A stretch of DNA of 17,336 bases, from assembly GCA_016927095.1 (NCBI GenBank), contig JAFGNI010000687.1, forward strand, positions 1-17,336, read 5' to 3'. The stretch's first letter is position 1. Each line of letters begins with the position of its first letter. A program made the translations under genes and the position numbers. The notes beneath the pieces were generated by a model. That model worked only from the letters and a program-made list of their open reading frames with translations, ran no database searches and was not told the origin of the DNA. The DNA is from Anaerolineae bacterium (lineage in GTDB: Bacteria; Chloroflexota; Anaerolineae; B4-G1; SLSP01). This document shows, in pieces, positions 13,532 through 17,336 of the stretch.

Positions 13532-13867
13532 TTACCCTTTCCCGGCATCGGGCCAGAGCCGGCGGTAGAAGCAGCTCCGCGCCCCGGTATGGCAGGCGGG
13601 GCCTGCAGGATCGACCTTGACCACCAAGGTGTCCGCGTCGCAATCGACCCAGATCTCCCGGACGCGCTGCACGTTGCCCGACGTGGCACCTTTGTGCCAC
13701 AGCTCCTGACGACTGCGGCTCCAGAAGTGGGCCTCGCCCGTCGCCTGGGTAAGGCGCAATGCCTCGGCGTTCATCCAGGCGACCATCAGGATATCGCCGG
13801 TCGCCGCATCCTGCAGGACAGCAGGGATCAGGCCACGGTCATCCCACTTGAGCGGTATCTCCAGCAT
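13532..13867 (-). CDS. hisI: Phosphoribosyl-AMP cyclohydrolase
   Basis: HisI opens the adenine ring of phosphoribosyl-AMP, the third step of histidine synthesis. The 111-residue protein has the full signature: [12 protein letters not shown] (26-37), [14 protein letters not shown] (47-60), the Mg-binding DCDADT (Asp75, 77, 79), and the zinc cysteines Cys76, Cys92 and Cys99 in DCD and [12 protein letters not shown]. The ATG at 13867 follows GAGGGGG; an in-frame GTG six bases earlier lies inside that Shine-Dalgarno. The gap to hisF is 11 bases. Confidence 0.97.
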   Translation of the reverse strand: MLEIPLKWDDRGLIPAVLQDAATGDILMVAWMNAEALRLTQATGEAHFWSRSRQELWHKGATSGNVQRVREIWVDCDADTLVVKVDPAGPACHTGARSCFYRRLWPDAGKG

Positions 13868-13878
13868 AAGCACCCCCT

Positions 13879-14643
13879 CTACCAGCGGACCACGACACCG
13901 TGGGCCTCCAGGTAAGCCTTGACCTCACCGATCTCCAGAACCCGATCGTGAAACAGAGACGCTGCTAGTGCCGCATCGGCCTTGCCCTCGGTCAGGACCT
14001 CGGCGAAGTGGGAAAGCTGTCCCGCCCCTCCGCTGGCGATGACAGGCACGGAGACCGCCTCGGCGACCGCGCGGGTCAGCTCGACGTCGTACCCGGCAAG
14101 CGTGCCGTCGGCGTCCATGCTGGTCAACAGGATCTCGCCCGCCCCGAGCTCGACACCGCGGGCACACCATTCGACGGCGTCCAGGCCCGTGGGGATGCGT
14201 CCGCCACTGATGTAGACCTCCCAGCGCGAGGGATCCGACCCGACGCGCTTCGCGTCGACCGCCAACACGATGCACTGGCTGCCAAAGCGCTCGGCGCCCG
14301 CGGTGAGGATCTCCGGCGTGCGCACTGCAGCGGAGTTGATGCTCACCTTATCGGCGCCGGCCAAAAGCAGGTTCCGGACGTCGTCGCTAGTGCGTACCCC
14401 GCCTCCCACGGTGAAGGGCATAAAGACCTCGACCGCGACCTGGCGCACCACATCGATCATCGTCTTGCGCCCCTCATGCGTGGCGGAGATGTCCAGGAAG
14501 ACCAGCTCATCCGCGCCCTGAGCGTCATAGACCCGGGCCTGCGCCACGGGATCGCCCGCGTCGCGCAGATTGACGAAATTGACCCCTTTGACCACACGGC
14601 CCTCTTTCACGTCCAGACAGGGGATGATACGTTTGGCTAACAT
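13879..14643 (-). CDS. hisF: Imidazole glycerol phosphate synthase cyclase subunit
   Basis: HisF joins with HisH to make imidazole glycerol phosphate and AICAR, using ammonia from the glutaminase subunit. The 254-residue (beta/alpha)8 barrel has the catalytic Asp11 in [15 protein letters not shown] and Asp130 in [10 protein letters not shown]. The phosphate-binding FTVGGGVR (77-84) and IASGGAG loops are also present. The start follows AAGGAGG with 4-base spacing. It lies 9 bases after the hisA stop. Confidence 0.98.
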   Translation of the reverse strand: MLAKRIIPCLDVKEGRVVKGVNFVNLRDAGDPVAQARVYDAQGADELVFLDISATHEGRKTMIDVVRQVAVEVFMPFTVGGGVRTSDDVRNLLLAGADKVSINSAAVRTPEILTAGAERFGSQCIVLAVDAKRVGSDPSRWEVYISGGRIPTGLDAVEWCARGVELGAGEILLTSMDADGTLAGYDVELTRAVAEAVSVPVIASGGAGQLSHFAEVLTEGKADAALAASLFHDRVLEIGEVKAYLEAHGVVVRW

Positions 14644-14652
14644 TGTGCCTCC

Positions 14653-15381
14653 TTATGCACGCGCGACCGCAAGGGCCTCGGGTAACTGGATATGTCCCTC
14701 GTAGAGCGCCCGCCCAATGATCACACCCGCCAGTCCGGCTTGGTGGACCCGTTCCACATCGGCCAACGTCCTGACGCCGCCTGAAGCGATGACGTTCAGT
14801 CCGGTGGCGTCCTTGAGAGCGATCGTGGCCTCGACGTTGACACCGCTCCCCATGCCGTCGCGGGAGATATCCGTGAAGACGAGCCAGCTCCCGCCCATAT
14901 CGGCCCAGCGCCGGGCCAGATCCTCCGCCGTAACCGGCGTCGATGCCTGCCAACCCCGAATCTGGGCGACCCCGTCGCGGGCGTCGATCCCCACCACAAC
15001 GCGTTCGGGGCCAAACCTGGTCAAGGCCGCACTCACGAAGGCCGGATCTTCCACGAAGGCCGTACCTACAACCACACGCGCGACCCCAAGCTCCAACGCA
15101 GCGGAAAGCGATGCCAAATCCCGGATGCCGCCACCGAACTGGACCGATAAAGAGATCTCCAAGATTCGCGCCAGCGCCTGCCGGTTCTGACGACCGGCCT
15201 CACCAAAGGCACCGTCGAGGTTGACGACGTGCACCCAGGACGCCCCCGCCATCTCCCAACGTTGGGCAATGAGCAGCGGATCATCACTGTAGCTGGTCTC
15301 ACGACCAGGATCTCCCTGCGCCAACCGCACAACACGCCCTTGGCGCAGGTCGATCGCGGGAAATACATCGAAACCACTCAT
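14653..15381 (-). CDS. hisA: ProFAR isomerase (HisA)
   Basis: HisA isomerises ProFAR to PRFAR in histidine synthesis. The 242-residue half-barrel-duplicated TIM fold has Asp11 in FPAIDLRQGRVVRL and the second catalytic Asp133 in VVVGIDARDG. The phosphate loops QFGGGIRD (81-88) and IASGGVR are present. Its ATG overlaps the hisH stop as ATGA, and GGAGG lies 7 bases upstream inside hisH. In actinobacteria one enzyme (PriA) does this reaction and the TrpF one; nothing here requires that, and the surrounding gene set fits a dedicated HisA. Confidence 0.97.
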   Translation of the reverse strand: MSGFDVFPAIDLRQGRVVRLAQGDPGRETSYSDDPLLIAQRWEMAGASWVHVVNLDGAFGEAGRQNRQALARILEISLSVQFGGGIRDLASLSAALELGVARVVVGTAFVEDPAFVSAALTRFGPERVVVGIDARDGVAQIRGWQASTPVTAEDLARRWADMGGSWLVFTDISRDGMGSGVNVEATIALKDATGLNVIASGGVRTLADVERVHQAGLAGVIIGRALYEGHIQLPEALAVARA

Positions 15382-15992
15382 GCATAAACCTCCATTGCGA
15401 CGAAGTTGCGCAGAATGTGCAGCCCAAGCTGCTGGCTCTTCTCGGGATGGAACTGCACACCATAGAGCTTGCCGCGACCGACGACCGACGCAAAGGGGCC
15501 ACCATAATCGGTCGTCGCGAGGATGTCATCCGGCGCGGCCTCGCAGTGGAATCCGTGGTTGAAATAGGTCCAAGTCCGCGTGGGAAGACCGTTGAGCAGA
15601 GGGGAAGGCACAACAGGCTCTACCAGATTCCACCCAGTATGTGGTACTTTGTAGACAGGATCGATGCTGAAGGGCACGACCCGCCCCGGCAGTAGGCCAA
15701 GACCCGGATATCCGCCAAGCTCCTCACCGTACTCGAAGAGCACCTGCATCCCGACGCAGATCCCCAAGAACGGCACGCCTCTAGCCACCACCTCGTGAAT
15801 GGACGCCAGGAGATCCAGACGTTCCAGGCTCATCATACAGTCGGCAAAGGCGCCGACGCCGGGCAGGACGACCTTATCCGCAGCCCGTACCACATCCGGT
15901 GCCTGCGTGAGCTGGACACTGCCTCCCACAGCCAGCAAGGCCTTGTGCACAGAGCGCACATTGCCTGCCCCGTAGTCGATCAGAGCGATCAT
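15378..15992 (-). CDS. hisH: Imidazole glycerol phosphate synthase glutaminase subunit
   Basis: HisH is the class I glutamine amidotransferase that feeds ammonia to HisF. The 204-residue protein has the nucleophile Cys79 in FLGICVGMQVLFE and the His182/Glu184 pair in GVQFHPEKSQ. It begins with the usual IALIDYGAGNVRSV. The ATG at 15992 shares one base with the hisB stop (TGATG), so the genes are translationally coupled. A TTG codon directly before it (15995) is an unlikely start. Confidence 0.97.
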   Translation of the reverse strand: MIALIDYGAGNVRSVHKALLAVGGSVQLTQAPDVVRAADKVVLPGVGAFADCMMSLERLDLLASIHEVVARGVPFLGICVGMQVLFEYGEELGGYPGLGLLPGRVVPFSIDPVYKVPHTGWNLVEPVVPSPLLNGLPTRTWTYFNHGFHCEAAPDDILATTDYGGPFASVVGRGKLYGVQFHPEKSQQLGLHILRNFVAMEVYA

Positions 15993-16579
15993 CAAAGGAC
16001 GCCTTTCGTCGATGGAATCGCATCCCCGCGTCGCGGGTCAACCCGCGTCGCAGCATCGAGGGCACGGCCCAACGCCTTGAACAAAGCTTCCGCCTTGTGA
16101 TGGTCGTCGCGCCCATACAGGATCTGGACGTGGACGTTGGCCCGGGCCGTCACGACGAAAGATTCAAAGAAGTGCTCCCACACCGTCACCGGCACCCCGC
16201 CGACGTCCAGACCGGTCCAGTCGATGTTCACCACGGCATAGGGTCGACCGGACAGGTCCACGGCGACAAACCCCAATGCCTCATCCATCGGGACGTAGCA
16301 CGATCCCATCCGCACGATCCCCTTGCGCTCCCCGAGGGCCTGGTCGACCGCTGCCCCCAGTGCCAGCGCAACGTCCTCCACGGTGTGGTGGGTATCCACC
16401 TCGAGGTCGCCGGCGGCCCGCACCTTAAGGTCAAACATGCCGTGCGCAGCGATATGGGCCAACATATGGTCCAGAAAGCCGATACCCGTCGCGATGTCGT
16501 GGTCTCCCCTGCCGTCCAGATCGAGCGCAATCTGGATCCGTGTCTCCCGTGTCTCGCGGCTGATCTCACCTTTGCGCAT
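15992..16579 (-). CDS. hisB: Imidazoleglycerol-phosphate dehydratase
   Basis: HisB (IGPD) dehydrates imidazole glycerol phosphate to imidazole acetol phosphate. The 195-residue protein is the monofunctional form, without the N-terminal histidinol-phosphatase domain of enterobacterial HisB. The two manganese-binding repeats are present: DTHHTVEDV (62-70) and [14 protein letters not shown] (158-171), with FLDHMLAH (35-42). The C-terminus IPSTKGVL is canonical. The ATG at 16579 is set by AAAGGAG six bases upstream; in-frame codons before it are not conserved. The hisC stop is 37 bases upstream. Confidence 0.97.
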   Translation of the reverse strand: MRKGEISRETRETRIQIALDLDGRGDHDIATGIGFLDHMLAHIAAHGMFDLKVRAAGDLEVDTHHTVEDVALALGAAVDQALGERKGIVRMGSCYVPMDEALGFVAVDLSGRPYAVVNIDWTGLDVGGVPVTVWEHFFESFVVTARANVHVQILYGRDDHHKAEALFKALGRALDAATRVDPRRGDAIPSTKGVL

Positions 16580-16616
16580 CTCTGACTCCTTTCCTGGACT
16601 GAATACGCCGGTCCCC

Positions 16617-17336
16617 CTAGCCGTGCCGCTGCAGCCCCGCGAGCGCAGCGAGCACGGCGTCCGTCTGTTCTGGCTTTCCCACGGTGAAACGCACGTGGTC
16701 ACTGAGGCGCGGTGTGCGATAGTAACGGATAAGAATCCCTTCGCCCTCCAGCGCTAACTTGAGCGCCGCAGCATCACGCCCCAGCACCTGACAGAGGATA
16801 AAGTTGGACTGCGAAGGATAGGGACGCAGGTACGGCACTGAAGCCAACCCTGTCAGAAAGCGGGCTCGCTCATCGATGATACGCGCTACCTTATCCTCAA
16901 GCCAGGGAAGATCCCCAAGGGCCGCGATCGCTGCCGTCGATGCCGCGACAGAGACATTGTAAGGCTGTTTGATCTTCCACAGATGGGGCATTAACGGTGC
17001 GGGAAAGGCGCCGTACCCCACGCGCAGACCAGCCAGCCCCGCCAGTTTGCTGAAGGTCCGCAGCACGATGAGGTTGTCACGGTCTGGGACCTGACGAATG
17101 CGACTCCGTTCCCGGCCTGCGAACTCCACATAGGCCTCATCCAACACGACGACGAGGGGCAACGCCAGCAGCCGCTCCAACACCGCATCCGGCAGCCAAC
17201 TGCCGTCCGGATTGTTGGGCGACGCGACAAAGATCAGCTTCGGTCGCTGCGTCAAGGGCAGCTCGTCTACCCCGACGGCAGCCTCAATGCCCTCGATATC
17301 GAGCGAGAAATCCTCATGCCGCGGCACGGAGATGAC
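16617..17336 (-). CDS. hisC: Histidinol-phosphate aminotransferase, N-terminus outside the window
   Basis: HisC transaminates imidazole acetol phosphate to histidinol phosphate with PLP. The visible 239 residues are the C-terminal two thirds of a fold type I aminotransferase, with an open frame through the right window edge. They contain [12 protein letters not shown] (usual NNPTG has Asp for Thr), [12 protein letters not shown] with PLP-contacting Asp and Tyr, and [18 protein letters not shown] with the Schiff-base Lys. The closing [19 protein letters not shown] carries the substrate-carboxylate Arg. It is the most upstream gene visible in the operon; hisG and hisD are not in view. Confidence 0.95.
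   Translation of the reverse strand, partial: VISVPRHEDFSLDIEGIEAAVGVDELPLTQRPKLIFVASPNNPDGSWLPDAVLERLLALPLVVVLDEAYVEFAGRERSRIRQVPDRDNLIVLRTFSKLAGLAGLRVGYGAFPAPLMPHLWKIKQPYNVSVAASTAAIAALGDLPWLEDKVARIIDERARFLTGLASVPYLRPYPSQSNFILCQVLGRDAAALKLALEGEGILIRYYRTPRLSDHVRFTVGKPEQTDAVLAALAGLQRHG

Noticed and set aside
13249..13873. A fused HisIE protein
   Set aside because: The hisI frame stops at 13532, and hisE starts four bases later in another frame with its own ribosome binding site. They are two genes.

Overview
The window is GC-rich and gene-dense, with strong AGGAGG-type ribosome binding sites on most genes. The taxonomy below is inference. An FHA/winged-helix regulator next to a membrane Ser/Thr kinase, a glycyl-radical activase, cytoplasmic sulfatase and GH95 genes, and dispersed GC-rich palindromes in the gaps best fit the Chloroflexota (Anaerolineae-like). 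No rRNA, tRNA or other phylogenetic marker is present to confirm this.

Layout. (1) Bases 1-834, plus strand: the 3' part of a tandem GNAT acetyltransferase. (2) Bases 845-8739, minus strand, read right to left: sulfatase, isochorismatase-fold hydrolase, uroporphyrinogen-decarboxylase-like protein, glycyl-radical-enzyme activase, GH95 alpha-L-fucosidase, then a histidine phosphatase that probably has its own promoter. The first four are tightly spaced or overlapping and look like one operon; GH95 follows across a heptanucleotide-repeat spacer. This looks like an anaerobic, intracellular locus for sulfated or fucosylated glycan breakdown, but the glycyl radical enzyme expected as the activase's partner is not in the window. 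(3) Bases 8740-9079: a divergent promoter region with four GGTATC words and a hairpin at a predicted transcription start. (4) Bases 9080-13003, plus strand: a stand-alone CBM48 glycogen-binding protein with a clear terminator, then an FHA/winged-helix regulator, a Ser/Thr kinase with a multi-pass membrane C-terminus, and a separate membrane protein homologous to that C-terminus. (5) Bases 13249-17336, minus strand: a compact histidine operon, hisC (partial)-hisB-hisH-hisA-hisF-hisI-hisE, closed by a 12-bp hairpin.

How they may work together. The kinase, FHA regulator and membrane protein look like one signalling module. The FHA domain could read threonine phosphorylation by the kinase and pass it to DNA through the winged helix. 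The kinase membrane region and the separate membrane protein align without gaps over 65 residues (26 identities by hand count), so they may sense the same envelope signal or interact. This is the strongest candidate for an undescribed system here. The second is the sulfatase/isochorismatase-like/URO-D-like/activase/fucosidase operon with its missing radical enzyme.
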